Assembly: GCA_017625725.1 (NCBI GenBank)
Contig: JAGAKH010000002.1
Coordinates: 1 to 64,000 of the forward strand
Length of the DNA stretch: 64,000 bases
From: Bacteroidales bacterium
GTDB lineage: Bacteria > Bacteroidota > Bacteroidia > Bacteroidales > UBA932
Reading direction: 5' to 3'
Below, piece by piece: positions 16,652-26,647 of the stretch. The notes beneath the pieces were generated by a model. It was given only the letters and a program-made list of their open reading frames with translations. It was not told the DNA's origin and searched no databases. The position numbers and the translations under genes were made by a program. Position 1 is the first letter of the stretch; each line of letters starts with the position of its first letter.

Positions 16652-17914
16652 CTATTCTTCCCTCTTCTGCGGTCTGTTTGTCTTTCTGCGTATCGCAGCT
16701 ATGTTCTCCAGTTCGCTTCTGTCTTCGTTGATAGCTGTCAGAAGAAATGGTTTCTGACCGTCTTTAAAGAGGTCTTTCTTGCGTACGGCTGCATTGTTGT
16801 AGCCGATCTTCTCCCCTCTGACTTCCGGCAGCTCTATGCCGTCTTCCGTAACCGGACTGTTTTTCTGGTATTCGAAGTCGCTGTTTACAGTGATGAAGTT
16901 TCCCATGTCGGTCTGTGGAGGCAGCATGGACATCTTTATTCCGGTGACGATGACTGTGATGTTTACCTTGTCACCGAATTCGGGATCCTCATCGAAGACA
17001 AGTCCGCTTTTGAAATTGTTGGCCTTGCCTGTGTACTTCTTGATCAGTTCGTTCACCATTCCGTACTGAGTCGCTGTCACTCCTTGCTCATTCTTTCCTA
17101 CTGTGATGTTTATGAGGAAGTTCTTGGCGGTGGTCAGGTCGTAATCGTTCAGAAGAGGGGATTCCAGAGCGAGTCTTACAGCATCTTCGATTCTGGTCTC
17201 GCCGGTTCCTGAACCGCATCCCATGAGGGCGAATCCGCTGTTCTTCATCATTGTCCTGACGTCCTTGAAGTCGACGTTTATATATCCGCGTTTCTTTATG
17301 ATTTCCGTGATGCCTCTGACTGCGGTGGCAAGCACTTCATCTGCTTTAGGGAATGCATCGTGCAGCAGCAGGTCGCCGTAGACCTCAAGAAGTTTCTCGT
17401 TGTCGATAATCAGGAGGCTGTCTACGTTCTTTTCAAGTTCGTTGATTCCGTCGATGGCCTTCAGCATGGTTTCGTTGCCCTGGCTCCTGAATGGAATGGT
17501 TACGACTCCTACTGTAAGTATGCCCTTCTTTCTCGCCATAGAGGCAATGACAGGAGCGGCACCTGTACCTGTTCCTCCTCCCATTCCAGCTGTGATGAAC
17601 AACATCTCTGTCTTGTTGTCGAGAACCTTTTCTGCAATCTCGTCCTGGGAGTTGAGGGCGGCGTTTCGTCCTTCCGTAGGATTGGTTCCGGCACCTAGTC
17701 CTTCATCACCCAGCTGTATCTTAACCGGAACATCGCATTTGTTCAGGGCCTGTGAGTCGGTGTTGCATACTACAAATGTACAACCTTCGATTTTCTGATT
17801 GAACATGTAGTTGACCGCATTGCAGCCTCCACCACCTACACCTATGACTTTGATTATAGAATCTACCGGTACCCAGTCGGTCGGGGTTATGTCTATGTTG
17901 TCGAAGTTTTCCAT
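16652..17914 (-). CDS. ftsZ: Cell division protein FtsZ
   Basis: Tubulin-like GTPase that forms the Z ring. The 420 residues show the N-terminal GGGGCNAVNYM loop, the tubulin signature GGGTGTGAAPVIA (near residue 114) and the synergy-loop region NVDFKDVRTMM, which holds the catalytic aspartate. A variable linker and a basic C-terminal tail rich in Arg and Lys follow; the usual hydrophobic FtsA-binding peptide is not obvious to me. It is the last gene of the dcw cluster, two bases after ftsA. Confidence 0.97.
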   Translation of the reverse strand: MENFDNIDITPTDWVPVDSIIKVIGVGGGGCNAVNYMFNQKIEGCTFVVCNTDSQALNKCDVPVKIQLGDEGLGAGTNPTEGRNAALNSQDEIAEKVLDNKTEMLFITAGMGGGTGTGAAPVIASMARKKGILTVGVVTIPFRSQGNETMLKAIDGINELEKNVDSLLIIDNEKLLEVYGDLLLHDAFPKADEVLATAVRGITEIIKKRGYINVDFKDVRTMMKNSGFALMGCGSGTGETRIEDAVRLALESPLLNDYDLTTAKNFLINITVGKNEQGVTATQYGMVNELIKKYTGKANNFKSGLVFDEDPEFGDKVNITVIVTGIKMSMLPPQTDMGNFITVNSDFEYQKNSPVTEDGIELPEVRGEKIGYNNAAVRKKDLFKDGQKPFLLTAINEDRSELENIAAIRRKTNRPQKREE

Positions 17915-17916
17915 GT

Positions 17917-19338
17917 CTAAACCTCCTCGTTTTCAATGTTTTCGTTAACGCTTTCATAAAGGCTTCCGAAGAAGCTTGAAACCTTTTCAGTCCATTTTAC
18001 CTTTGGCCGTGGTTTTGGTTTCGGCTTAGGATCCGCTTGCGGATCTATTTTTTCTATATCGCCATCCGCGAAGATCGTGTCGCGGTATTCCTCTTCTTTA
18101 GCTGGTTTGTCTTTTGTGTCGCTCAGTCCCGGGAAGGCTCCATCAGTGCTTGCACAGTTCAGGCATGCTTCATCTTTGGCCGAGAGAATGAGACCTACAG
18201 ATGTTGCAGCTGAAGTTTCCAGGATGTCGTCGCATCCCTGATGCAGGAACAGGTGCTTTGGATATCCCGTGCGGGTCTTGTATCCGGAGATGTCATATAT
18301 GAAATTTCCGAGATTAGGGAGTTGTGCACAGCCTCCTGTTATCACGATTCCGCTCCTCAGCCTGTCAGCGAATCCGCTCTGTTCGATTTCATAGAGTATG
18401 GCCATCATGATTTCCTCGACTCTGGCAGTGATGATCTCTGACAGATATTTCACCGGAAGCTGTTTGTCCTGCTCGATTCCGTTACCTTGGATTATAAGTA
18501 TCTTTTCGCTGAGACTCTGAAGCTTCTCAGGCATGCATGCACCGAAGGCCAGCTTTATGTTTTCTGCCAGTTTCTCGGTAATCCTGCACTCCGTCTTGAT
18601 GTCGTCGGTGATGTTCTTTCCACCGAATGGAATAGATGCATAGTGTCTCATCACGTTGCCGTGATAGATAGATACTGATGTGCAGCCTGCACCAAAGTCT
18701 ATCAGGGCTACTCCATTCTCCATCTCTGATGATGTAAGGACCGCCTTTGCTGTGGAGTCGGCGGTAAAATATTTGCGGATTGCAGGTATGCCGACCTTGT
18801 TCATCACATTGTCAATCTTGTTGAGGTCATTCTTCTTGCCTATGAAGATCTTGAAGTGGCCTTCCAGGACATCGCTCGCCATTCCTACGATGTCTTCCTC
18901 GATGATCTGGAAGTTCTCTCCGTCAGAAAATGACTGTGCTACAGCACCATATACGACTTCCTTGTCGGCATCAGCCAGAGGGTAGGAGTCTTGTGCGAAG
19001 CTTTTCAATGACTCTATATCTTCTGCTGTTATGTCGGTGTCGAAGCCTCTGTCTACAATCTTTCCTGTATTGGATTCCTGACGCACAGGATATTTCGGCA
19101 TTCCAATAACGGCCTGTATGATCTTGATGCCAAGTTCTTCTTCAGCATCCTGAATGGCCTTTGCAAGAGGGCCTGTCACCTGGGTTCCGTTGAATACGCT
19201 GCTGTACCTTATTCCAGCTGACGGAGTCTCCTTGTAGTAAATGATCTGAACGTCATTTCCATTCACCTTTGCAACAGTGAGGGCGATTCTGTATGAACCG
19301 AGGTCTATTGCAACTATGTATCTGTCAGTGTTGAACAT
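17917..19338 (-). CDS. ftsA: Cell division protein FtsA
   Basis: Actin-like ATPase that links FtsZ filaments to the membrane. The 473 residues begin VAIDLGSYRIALTVAKV (phosphate-1 motif) and carry the second phosphate motif ALIDFGAGCTSVSIY near residue 206 and VITGGCAQLPNLG near residue 323. The C-terminal 90 residues diverge: a low-complexity Lys-Pro stretch (KPKPKPRPK) precedes an amphipathic end (VSSFFGSLYESV) likely to be the membrane-targeting helix. Between ftsQ and ftsZ, as in most dcw clusters. Confidence 0.96.
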   Translation of the reverse strand: MFNTDRYIVAIDLGSYRIALTVAKVNGNDVQIIYYKETPSAGIRYSSVFNGTQVTGPLAKAIQDAEEELGIKIIQAVIGMPKYPVRQESNTGKIVDRGFDTDITAEDIESLKSFAQDSYPLADADKEVVYGAVAQSFSDGENFQIIEEDIVGMASDVLEGHFKIFIGKKNDLNKIDNVMNKVGIPAIRKYFTADSTAKAVLTSSEMENGVALIDFGAGCTSVSIYHGNVMRHYASIPFGGKNITDDIKTECRITEKLAENIKLAFGACMPEKLQSLSEKILIIQGNGIEQDKQLPVKYLSEIITARVEEIMMAILYEIEQSGFADRLRSGIVITGGCAQLPNLGNFIYDISGYKTRTGYPKHLFLHQGCDDILETSAATSVGLILSAKDEACLNCASTDGAFPGLSDTKDKPAKEEEYRDTIFADGDIEKIDPQADPKPKPKPRPKVKWTEKVSSFFGSLYESVNENIENEEV

Positions 19339-19360
19339 ATTGTATATCTTCTTTATCTGT

Positions 19361-20146
19361 TTATTTCTGTCTGCATACTATCCGGTCGTCAAATCTGAGG
19401 TCTATCCATCTGTAATGTCCGCTTCCCTTTTCCGGAAGAATAGTGGTATAGTACCTTTCCATCTTTTCGAATTTTTCTTTCGTGTTTTCCGGTTTCCCGA
19501 ATATGAATCTTTCATTCCCTTCCCTCGGTATCATGACCAGATTACTGTTCTCATCCACATGTATCTGGACGATTTTCCCTTTCCATGTCCTGCTGTCATC
19601 CATGAAGTTTATTATATCCATGATGCCGTCGAACCATTCCTTTTCCTTCCTGTCTTCAATGTATCCCTTGTGTCCTGTATTTGCCTTTAGGGGAATGTTT
19701 CCGTCAACGACCTGCACATGGGAGGCGAAGCTGTTCTGGAGAGGGAAGAGGCAGCCTTCGGCATCAGCATAGAAACCGCCGTCCGTCTTCTGAAATCTGA
19801 CCACAGGCCTTCTTTGGGTTACCGATATGTTCAGGTAGCCGTCTCTTGTTACGTATGCTTCGCTTTTCTTTACGGCACTTCTGGAGTCTATGACATCTTC
19901 CATTCTGGTGAGGTCCATGCTGTCAAGCGGCATTCCCATATATTTTCCATAACTCTTGTCCAGATAGGTCTTGATGTCCTCGACACTTACAAAACTGTTG
20001 GTCAGACTGTCTTTGATCACCACTCTGATTCCTTCACACTTCAGTGGCCTGCGAGCTTCGGCTCCGGCAATGTATGCTGCAGTGATGCCTGCCGCCACAA
20101 GGAGGCCGCAGAATGCCGTGATGATATGTCTGATTACAGGTTTCAT
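19361..20146 (-). CDS. ftsQ: Cell division protein FtsQ
   Basis: A 261-residue bitopic division protein. It has a short cytoplasmic N-terminus, one membrane helix (about residues 8-28), then a periplasmic POTRA-like domain and beta domain (CEGIRVVIKDSLTNSFVSVEDI onward in two parts). FtsQ is poorly conserved and the assignment leans on topology and on its position between murC and ftsA. It overlaps murC by four bases. In the divisome it bridges to the FtsL/FtsB-type proteins and the FtsWI synthase. Confidence 0.88.
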   Translation of the reverse strand: MKPVIRHIITAFCGLLVAAGITAAYIAGAEARRPLKCEGIRVVIKDSLTNSFVSVEDIKTYLDKSYGKYMGMPLDSMDLTRMEDVIDSRSAVKKSEAYVTRDGYLNISVTQRRPVVRFQKTDGGFYADAEGCLFPLQNSFASHVQVVDGNIPLKANTGHKGYIEDRKEKEWFDGIMDIINFMDDSRTWKGKIVQIHVDENSNLVMIPREGNERFIFGKPENTKEKFEKMERYYTTILPEKGSGHYRWIDLRFDDRIVCRQK

Positions 20147-21492
20147 TTTCTTGTAAGGAGTTCTGTGATAGGTCTGATGAATCTGTCGATATTTCCTGCA
20201 CCAAAAGTTATCAATGTGTCTATTTCTTCATTTCGGAGGTAGTCCATAAGTTCTTCTTTAGTAAGAAGCACTTTTTCCGGCCCCTTTACTTTATTGAAGA
20301 TGATTTCAGATGTGACTCCCGGAATCGGTTCTTCCCTTGCGGGATAGATGTCAAGAAGTATCAGTTTGTCTACCTTGCTGAGGGCTTCTGCGAATTCATC
20401 CGCAAAATCCCTTGTCCTGGTGTAGAGATGCGGCTGGAATACGGCTGTCAGCTTTCTTCCCTGAAATATATTCCTCATTGAGCTGACCGCAGCGGCTATT
20501 TCCTTCGGATGGTGTGCGTAGTCGTCTATATAGGAACATTCAGGGGTGTTGACATGGATGTCGAAACGCCTCTTGACTCCCTGGAATGATGCAAGACCCT
20601 TCTTGACCTTTTCCGGATCAAGCCCATATGTCAGTGCGATTGCGGATGCTGCTATTCCATTCTCGACGTTTACCCATCCTGGTATGCCTGTCCTGCAGCC
20701 TTCAATCACTCCGCCGGGATAGTGCAGGTCGAAGGTGAAATAACCGCACTTATCCTGACTAAGGTTTTCTGCGTGGAAGTCAGCCTCGGTGTTGTCGAAT
20801 GAGTATCTCAGGATATCTGCCTCTGTGTCATCTTGGCTGATGTCGAGCCCGTATTTGATGATGACAGTTCCTTTTACCTGTGAGGCGAATGCTTTGAATG
20901 CCTCCCTTATATGGCTTTCGTCTCCGTAGATGTCGAGATGGTCTGCATCCATGGAGGTTATCACTGCAATTTCAGGAAAGAGCTGAAGGAACGAACGGTC
21001 GAATTCATCTGCTTCAGCAACTATTACGGGATTCCTGCTCACGAGCAGGTTGGTGTCATAATTCTTGGAGATTCCGCCGAGAAATGCAGAGCATCCCTCT
21101 CCGCTGTCCTGGAACAGATGGGCAAGCATTGTGCTCGTAGTCGTCTTTCCATGGGTTCCGGCCACAGCCAGGCATGACTGTCCTTCTGCAATCTCTCCAA
21201 GCATTCTTGACCTTTTGATTACTCTGTAACCCTTCTCCTGGACATATACCAGTTCACCCATATCCTTCGGAATAGCAGGAGTATAGACTACAAGAGTGTG
21301 CTCTATGTCCTTAGGTACAAAGTCGATATTGTCTTCGTAGTGGACTTCGATGCCTTCCGCTTCCAGGGCATGTGTCAGATCCGAGGGTGTCTTGTCATAG
21401 CCGGACACCTTCAGTCCCTTGAAATTGTAATAGCGTGCGATGGCACTCATGCCGATGCCGCCTATTCCTATGAAATATATATCAGTATACAT
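20143..21492 (-). CDS. murC: UDP-N-acetylmuramate--L-alanine ligase
   Basis: Adds L-Ala to UDP-MurNAc, the first stem-peptide step. The 449 residues show the Mur ligase N-terminal domain (IGIGGIGMSAIARY), the ATP-binding GTHGKTTTSTMLAH near residue 113 and the central DEFDRSFL. The downstream segment DDYAHHPKEIAA is characteristic of MurC as opposed to MurD, E and F. It is followed by ftsQ with a four-base overlap and preceded by murG at three bases. Confidence 0.97.
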   Translation of the reverse strand: MYTDIYFIGIGGIGMSAIARYYNFKGLKVSGYDKTPSDLTHALEAEGIEVHYEDNIDFVPKDIEHTLVVYTPAIPKDMGELVYVQEKGYRVIKRSRMLGEIAEGQSCLAVAGTHGKTTTSTMLAHLFQDSGEGCSAFLGGISKNYDTNLLVSRNPVIVAEADEFDRSFLQLFPEIAVITSMDADHLDIYGDESHIREAFKAFASQVKGTVIIKYGLDISQDDTEADILRYSFDNTEADFHAENLSQDKCGYFTFDLHYPGGVIEGCRTGIPGWVNVENGIAASAIALTYGLDPEKVKKGLASFQGVKRRFDIHVNTPECSYIDDYAHHPKEIAAAVSSMRNIFQGRKLTAVFQPHLYTRTRDFADEFAEALSKVDKLILLDIYPAREEPIPGVTSEIIFNKVKGPEKVLLTKEELMDYLRNEEIDTLITFGAGNIDRFIRPITELLTRK

Positions 21493-21495
21493 CTT

Positions 21496-22623
21496 TCAGA
21501 CTATTCTATAGATTTCTTCCGCTATGCTCATTGCTGCTTCGGGCTTTGCCATAGCGGCTATGTTCTTTTCCATCTGTGATATCCTTGCCGGATCGTTCAT
21601 AAGTGCACATGCCTGGGTCATCAGATTTTCGACTGCTTCAGCGTCCTTGACGAGGATTCCTGCATCCTTCTTTACAAGTGCCATGGCATTATGTGTCTGA
21701 TGGTCTTCTGCAACATTCGGAGAAGGGACAAGGATGGCGGCTTTGTGTGCTGCACAGAGTTCCGACACCGAACTGGCTCCGGAGCGTGATATTACTATAT
21801 CAGCTGCAGCATAGGCAAGATCCATTCTGGATATGAAGTCAGAATGAAGTATGCCCTTGACAGGTTTACCGGCTTCCTGAGCTTCTTTCATAAAGGTGTC
21901 CGTTGCGGCCTTATACCATTTTCCACACTGCCAGATTACCTCTATGTCTTTACCTCCGGGACATCCGTCATTTATCCATTTCTTCATCGCATTGTTCAGC
22001 GTTCCGCTTCCCAGACTGCCTCCGACTATGAATATATGCTTCTTTTCGGGATCCAGCCCATATTGGCTGAATGCCTCCTGTTTCATCTGTTCTGTTGCCG
22101 GTACAATCTCTTTCCTTATAGGGTTGCCGGTCAGAATGATCCTGTCTGCAGGAAAGAACCTTTCCATTCCTTCATAGGCTACGCATATTTTTCTTGCCTT
22201 CTTTCCCACTATCTTGTTCGTGAGCCCTGCAAATCCGTTCTGTTCCTGGATAAGAGTCGGTATCCCTAGCCTTCCGGCAGCCCAAAGCAGGGGAGCACTG
22301 GCGAATCCTCCTACACCGACAGCAATGTCAGGCTTGAATTCCTTAAGTATCTTTCTTGCTTTCCTGATGCTTTTGATCACCTTGAAAGGGAGGGCGAAGT
22401 TGGATAGTGTCAGTTTCCTCTGAAGACCGGCGACAGGAAGTCCTATGATATCATACCCGGCAGCAGGGACCTTTTCCATTTCCATCTTACCTTCTGCTCC
22501 GACGAAAAGGATCTCGCTCTCAGGGTTCAGTTCCTTGAGCTTAGCGGCAATGGACAAGGCCGGGAATATGTGTCCTCCCGTTCCTCCTCCGCTTATTATG
22601 ACTCTTAATTTTCTATATTCCAT
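21496..22623 (-). CDS. murG: UDP-GlcNAc--undecaprenyl-PP-MurNAc-pentapeptide GlcNAc transferase
   Basis: Converts lipid I to lipid II on the cytoplasmic face of the membrane. The 375 residues are of GT-B fold with the N-terminal SGGGTGGHIFPALS motif, GGFASAPLLWAA (near residue 105) and the donor-site signature SRSGASSVSELCA near residue 270. The length is typical. It lies between ftsW and murC with gaps of one and three bases. Confidence 0.97.
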   Translation of the reverse strand: MEYRKLRVIISGGGTGGHIFPALSIAAKLKELNPESEILFVGAEGKMEMEKVPAAGYDIIGLPVAGLQRKLTLSNFALPFKVIKSIRKARKILKEFKPDIAVGVGGFASAPLLWAAGRLGIPTLIQEQNGFAGLTNKIVGKKARKICVAYEGMERFFPADRIILTGNPIRKEIVPATEQMKQEAFSQYGLDPEKKHIFIVGGSLGSGTLNNAMKKWINDGCPGGKDIEVIWQCGKWYKAATDTFMKEAQEAGKPVKGILHSDFISRMDLAYAAADIVISRSGASSVSELCAAHKAAILVPSPNVAEDHQTHNAMALVKKDAGILVKDAEAVENLMTQACALMNDPARISQMEKNIAAMAKPEAAMSIAEEIYRIV

Positions 22624-22624
22624 T

Positions 22625-24046
22625 TCAGCTGTCTATTTCTTCTATTGTATCCAATGCTGCCTGAATATCATCCCTCTCGCTTTCATATATCGGTTTTGCC
22701 GCGAGTTCCTCTTCCTGAATCTTCTTCTTGGCCATCCTGCTGATGGACAATATGATGCCGAAGGCGACACTGAACATGAGGAAGGAACTGCTTCCGTGGC
22801 TTATCAGCGGAAGGGTCTGTCCGGTCAGAGGACCTATCCCGACATTGACCATCATGTGCATGAATGCCTGTCCGGTTATCAGCAGCGACAGACCGCCGAC
22901 AGCAGTCTTGGCGAACTGATTGTCGCAGTTGCGGGAAATGGTCGATCCCCTGGCAAGGAGACTTACATATAATATTATAATGAATATACCTCCCAATAAA
23001 CCATATTCTTCGACAAGGAAACTGAATATATAGTCTCCGAACATTACCGGAACAGCGTATTTCTGTGTGCTGTTTCCCGGTCCCTTTCCTGTCAGTCCTC
23101 CTTCGTGGATGGCTATCAATGCTGCGTTCGGCTGCTTGATCTGACCTAGTTTTTTGTCGTATGCAGGTGTGTCCGGAGTGAGTCCTTTCATCGCGATCTT
23201 CGGGTCGATTTCCATTGTCATTCTTGTTACACCGGTTTCAATCCTGCTGAAGACCGGCTTGAGGAATGTCTTGTCGGATGCAAAATAAATGCTCAATCCT
23301 ATTCCCAGAACGGTTGCACCTATTGCCGCGGTTATTATGATTTCCTTCATCGGAAGTCCTCCCAACAGCAGGGTGGCGACCATGATTACGGATATGAAAA
23401 GCATGCTCGAGTTACTTCCCGGCAATATCATTCCTGCAGTTATGGCTATTGGCAGGTACAGGTAGAATATCCTTTTCCATAGCGGCAGCTTCAGGAAGGC
23501 GAAGTTCTTGTTCCTGCCAATTCTGTTGAGAATCCAGAGGGTGCCGCTCTCCTGACCCTGGTCCATAGCTTCCAGGTCCTTTTTATATGCGTGCAGTGCC
23601 CATGCCAGATACATTATCATGGCAACCTTTACAACCTCATACACATGAACCTGTAACTTGAATATCTCAAGCGTTCGTTGTGCCTCATTCAAATTTTGTG
23701 ATACTACGACTCCCTTGATGTCGATGTCGAATACCAGAAAGATCAGAAGTACCAGTGAAACAAAGAATCCAAGCTGGGAGAAGATTCTGAATATACCTAT
23801 CTTCTTTATGCTGTATAGGCCAAATATGACTCCAAGGCCGACCGCAACTATGGCGATCTGCTCCTTCATTATGCTGATCCTGTCTGTATGCTGCTGGAGA
23901 GCCAGAAGTGGAGTTGAAGAGAATATGGCAAGAATGGAGAATATGATCAGCATGAATACGATGATCCATACGATCTTATCCCCCTCTATGTTGTCTATGA
24001 AATTCCAGAACCCTTTTTTTCTGTTTCCGTTTTCTGAATTGTCCAT
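22625..24046 (-). CDS. ftsW: SEDS-family peptidoglycan polymerase FtsW
   Basis: A 473-residue polytopic membrane protein of the SEDS family that polymerises lipid II at the septum with FtsI. About ten hydrophobic helices are visible; the C-terminal half contains VEEYGLLGGIFIIILY, then GLSLLITGQAFMHMMVNVG and SHGSSSFLMF, all hallmarks of FtsW/RodA. Position next to murG and murD identifies it as FtsW rather than RodA. An extended periplasmic loop (about residues 270-330) is longer than in E. coli. Confidence 0.95.
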   Translation of the reverse strand: MDNSENGNRKKGFWNFIDNIEGDKIVWIIVFMLIIFSILAIFSSTPLLALQQHTDRISIMKEQIAIVAVGLGVIFGLYSIKKIGIFRIFSQLGFFVSLVLLIFLVFDIDIKGVVVSQNLNEAQRTLEIFKLQVHVYEVVKVAMIMYLAWALHAYKKDLEAMDQGQESGTLWILNRIGRNKNFAFLKLPLWKRIFYLYLPIAITAGMILPGSNSSMLFISVIMVATLLLGGLPMKEIIITAAIGATVLGIGLSIYFASDKTFLKPVFSRIETGVTRMTMEIDPKIAMKGLTPDTPAYDKKLGQIKQPNAALIAIHEGGLTGKGPGNSTQKYAVPVMFGDYIFSFLVEEYGLLGGIFIIILYVSLLARGSTISRNCDNQFAKTAVGGLSLLITGQAFMHMMVNVGIGPLTGQTLPLISHGSSSFLMFSVAFGIILSISRMAKKKIQEEELAAKPIYESERDDIQAALDTIEEIDS

Positions 24047-24053
24047 ATTCTTG

Positions 24054-25388
24054 TTAAAGGTTTCTTACAGCCTCCTTGAATTTACGGCCTCTGTCTTCAT
24101 AATTCTTGAAAAGATCGAAACTTGCACAACAAGGTGAGAGAAGAACCACATCTCCTGATGCTGCGAGCTTGTCGGCAAGCTTCACGGCTTCTTCTGCTGA
24201 TGTCACGTCAGCTATCTTCGGTACTATGCCTTCGAATGACTCATGGAATTTCCTGTTGTCGACACCCATGCATATCATTGCCTTTACCTTCTCCTTTGCA
24301 AGAGGGACCAATGAACTGTAGTCATTCCCCTTGTCGGTTCCGCCCACAATCCAGATTACAGGTCTGGTCTGACATTCGAGTGCATACCATGCGGCATCTA
24401 CATTAGTGGCCTTAGAGTCGTTGATGTAAAGTACATCCCTGATGCTGAGAACCTTTTCCAGTCTGTGTTCTACAGCCTGGAATGTAGCAAGACCGTTTCT
24501 GATCGATTCGTTGTCGATGTCCATCACCTTCGCTGCAATGGCTGCAGCAAGGGAGTTGTATACATTGTGTCTTCCTCCCAGGGCAAGTTCCTGAAGGTAC
24601 ATGTCACATTCCTGCTCCTTGTATCTTACTATCATCTTGTCATCGCGGACGAATCCTCCCTGTTCGACCTCGGTCTTCTGCGTGAAAGGAAGCTTCTGTG
24701 CCTTGATTACAATCTGGTTCAGATGGTTGATGGTGATCTCGTCATCCGAGCAGAAGATAAAGCAGTCGTCGCTTGCCATGTTACGTGTGATGCGGAACTT
24801 TGACTTCACATAGTTCTCCATGTTGTGACCATATCTGTCAAGATGGTCAGGAGTGATGTTCGTGATGATCGCTATGTCTGCCTTGAAGTCGTAGACATTG
24901 TCAAGCTGGAAGCTGCTGAGCTCCAGCACGTAGATGTCGTGCTGTTCGGTCGCCACCTGATATGCGTAGCTCTTGCCGATGTTGCCTCCAAGCCCCACGT
25001 TCATACCGGCCTGCTTCAGCAGGTGGTAGATAAGGGAAGTGGTAGTAGTCTTGCCGTTGCTTCCGGTGATGCAGACCTTTTTTGCCGAATCATATCTTCC
25101 GGCGAATTCAATTTCGGATATTATGTTAATTCCTTTCTCAATGATATCTTTTACCATAGGGGCGGTATCCGGAATGCCCGGGCTTTTGATCACCTCATCA
25201 GCATTCAGGATGAATGATTCTGTGTGTCCGCCTTCTTCGTAAGGAATATCCCATTCCTTGAGGGTAGCAATATAATCGTCGGATATCTTGCCCATATCCG
25301 AGAGAAATACATCAAATCCTTTTACTTTTGCGAGAACGGCAGAACCTACACCGCTCTCACCTCCACCTAATACTACAATTCTTGACAT
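24054..25388 (-). CDS. murD: UDP-N-acetylmuramoyl-L-alanine--D-glutamate ligase
   Basis: Adds D-Glu to UDP-MurNAc-L-Ala. The N-terminal nucleotide-binding loop reads LGGGESGVGSAVLAK, the ATP motif GSNGKTTTTSLIYH lies near residue 108, and NDSKATNVDAAWYAL near residue 323 and the C-terminal LLSPCCASFDLF are MurD-specific. At 444 residues the length is normal. It lies seven bases before ftsW and 22 bases after mraY. Confidence 0.97.
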   Translation of the reverse strand: MSRIVVLGGGESGVGSAVLAKVKGFDVFLSDMGKISDDYIATLKEWDIPYEEGGHTESFILNADEVIKSPGIPDTAPMVKDIIEKGINIISEIEFAGRYDSAKKVCITGSNGKTTTTSLIYHLLKQAGMNVGLGGNIGKSYAYQVATEQHDIYVLELSSFQLDNVYDFKADIAIITNITPDHLDRYGHNMENYVKSKFRITRNMASDDCFIFCSDDEITINHLNQIVIKAQKLPFTQKTEVEQGGFVRDDKMIVRYKEQECDMYLQELALGGRHNVYNSLAAAIAAKVMDIDNESIRNGLATFQAVEHRLEKVLSIRDVLYINDSKATNVDAAWYALECQTRPVIWIVGGTDKGNDYSSLVPLAKEKVKAMICMGVDNRKFHESFEGIVPKIADVTSAEEAVKLADKLAASGDVVLLSPCCASFDLFKNYEDRGRKFKEAVRNL

Positions 25389-25410
25389 TTCGATCAGTTC
25401 AGTATGTTGT

Positions 25411-26643
25411 TTATCTAAGTTTCAATAATGCTATGGTAATTACGGCCAGGATCATTCCTATGATCCAGAATCTGACCGTTATCTTTGCTTCATGCAGGGC
25501 CCTTGCCGGACTCTTTATCACTGCAGGTATGCCTTCCTTCTGGAAATGGTGATGAAGCGGGGACATCTTGAATATCCTGCGTCCTTCTCCATATTTCTTT
25601 TTCGTGTATTTGAAATATCCGGTCTGCATGAGTACGGAAAGACTTTCCACGAAGAAGATTCCGCAAAGAATCGGCAGTAGCAGCTCCTTTCTGATCAGGA
25701 TGGCACAGACGCCTATGATGCCTCCGAGCATAAGGCTTCCGGTATCTCCCATGAACACCTGTGCAGGGAATGAATTATACCATAGGAATCCGATCAGGGC
25801 TCCTACAAAGGCTGCCATGAAGACTCCGATCTCTCCACTGTCCGGTATGTACATGATGTTCAGGTATTCTGCATTCACCACATTGCCTGAAAGCCATGCG
25901 AATATGCCCAGGACGACTCCAACTATCGCCGAGGACCCGGTCGCCAGTCCGTCCAGACCGTCTGTAAGGTTTACGCCATTTGAGCAGGCTGTGACGACGA
26001 TGACTATCATCATTACGTAAATGGCCCATTTTGCATACCATCCCCATGCACCTTTGACTGGGGAGAGCCATTTGTAGTCGAATTCATGATCCTTTATGAA
26101 AGGTATGGTGGTCTTTGTGCTCTTGACCATATCATGTTTCTCAATACCCTGTTCCACAGCAACTTCTTCCCTTACCACAATCTGGTCGCTGAAGCATACG
26201 GTGAGTCCGATTGCGAGTCCGAGCAAGGTCTGTGCGATGAGCTTCATCTTGGGACTCATTCCTTCCTTGTTCTTTCTGAAGACCTTGATGTAGTCATCCG
26301 CGAAGCCGATAAGGAAGAACCAGACGGTTGAAATCAGCAGCAGGATGATATATATGTTGTCTAGTCTGGCAAACAGAAGGACAGGAACTATGATTGACAG
26401 GAATATGATGATTCCTCCCATTGTAGGAGTACCCTTCTTCTGCATCTGTCCTTCAAGTCCCAGATCCCGGATCTCCTCTCCGATCTGTTTCCTCTGTATC
26501 CATCGTATGATTCTCTTGCCTGCAATTATAGAAATCAGCAGGGCAGTGGTAAATGTAAGTATAGCTCTGAAGGACAGGTAGTTGAACAGGCCCTGTCCCG
26601 GTATGTCATAATCTCTGAGCAATTCAAACAGATGATATATCAT
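25411..26643 (-). CDS. mraY: Phospho-N-acetylmuramoyl-pentapeptide-transferase
   Basis: Makes lipid I by transferring phospho-MurNAc-pentapeptide to undecaprenyl phosphate. A 410-residue protein with about ten membrane helices; catalytic aspartates are visible in [10 protein letters not shown], then [12 protein letters not shown] and [11 protein letters not shown]. The cytoplasmic loop after residue 150 ([14 protein letters not shown]) makes it longer than the 360-residue E. coli enzyme, a feature I associate with Bacteroidota homologues. Between murE and murD in the cluster. Confidence 0.97.
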   Translation of the reverse strand: MIYHLFELLRDYDIPGQGLFNYLSFRAILTFTTALLISIIAGKRIIRWIQRKQIGEEIRDLGLEGQMQKKGTPTMGGIIIFLSIIVPVLLFARLDNIYIILLLISTVWFFLIGFADDYIKVFRKNKEGMSPKMKLIAQTLLGLAIGLTVCFSDQIVVREEVAVEQGIEKHDMVKSTKTTIPFIKDHEFDYKWLSPVKGAWGWYAKWAIYVMMIVIVVTACSNGVNLTDGLDGLATGSSAIVGVVLGIFAWLSGNVVNAEYLNIMYIPDSGEIGVFMAAFVGALIGFLWYNSFPAQVFMGDTGSLMLGGIIGVCAILIRKELLLPILCGIFFVESLSVLMQTGYFKYTKKKYGEGRRIFKMSPLHHHFQKEGIPAVIKSPARALHEAKITVRFWIIGMILAVITIALLKLR

Positions 26644-26647
26644 TTTC

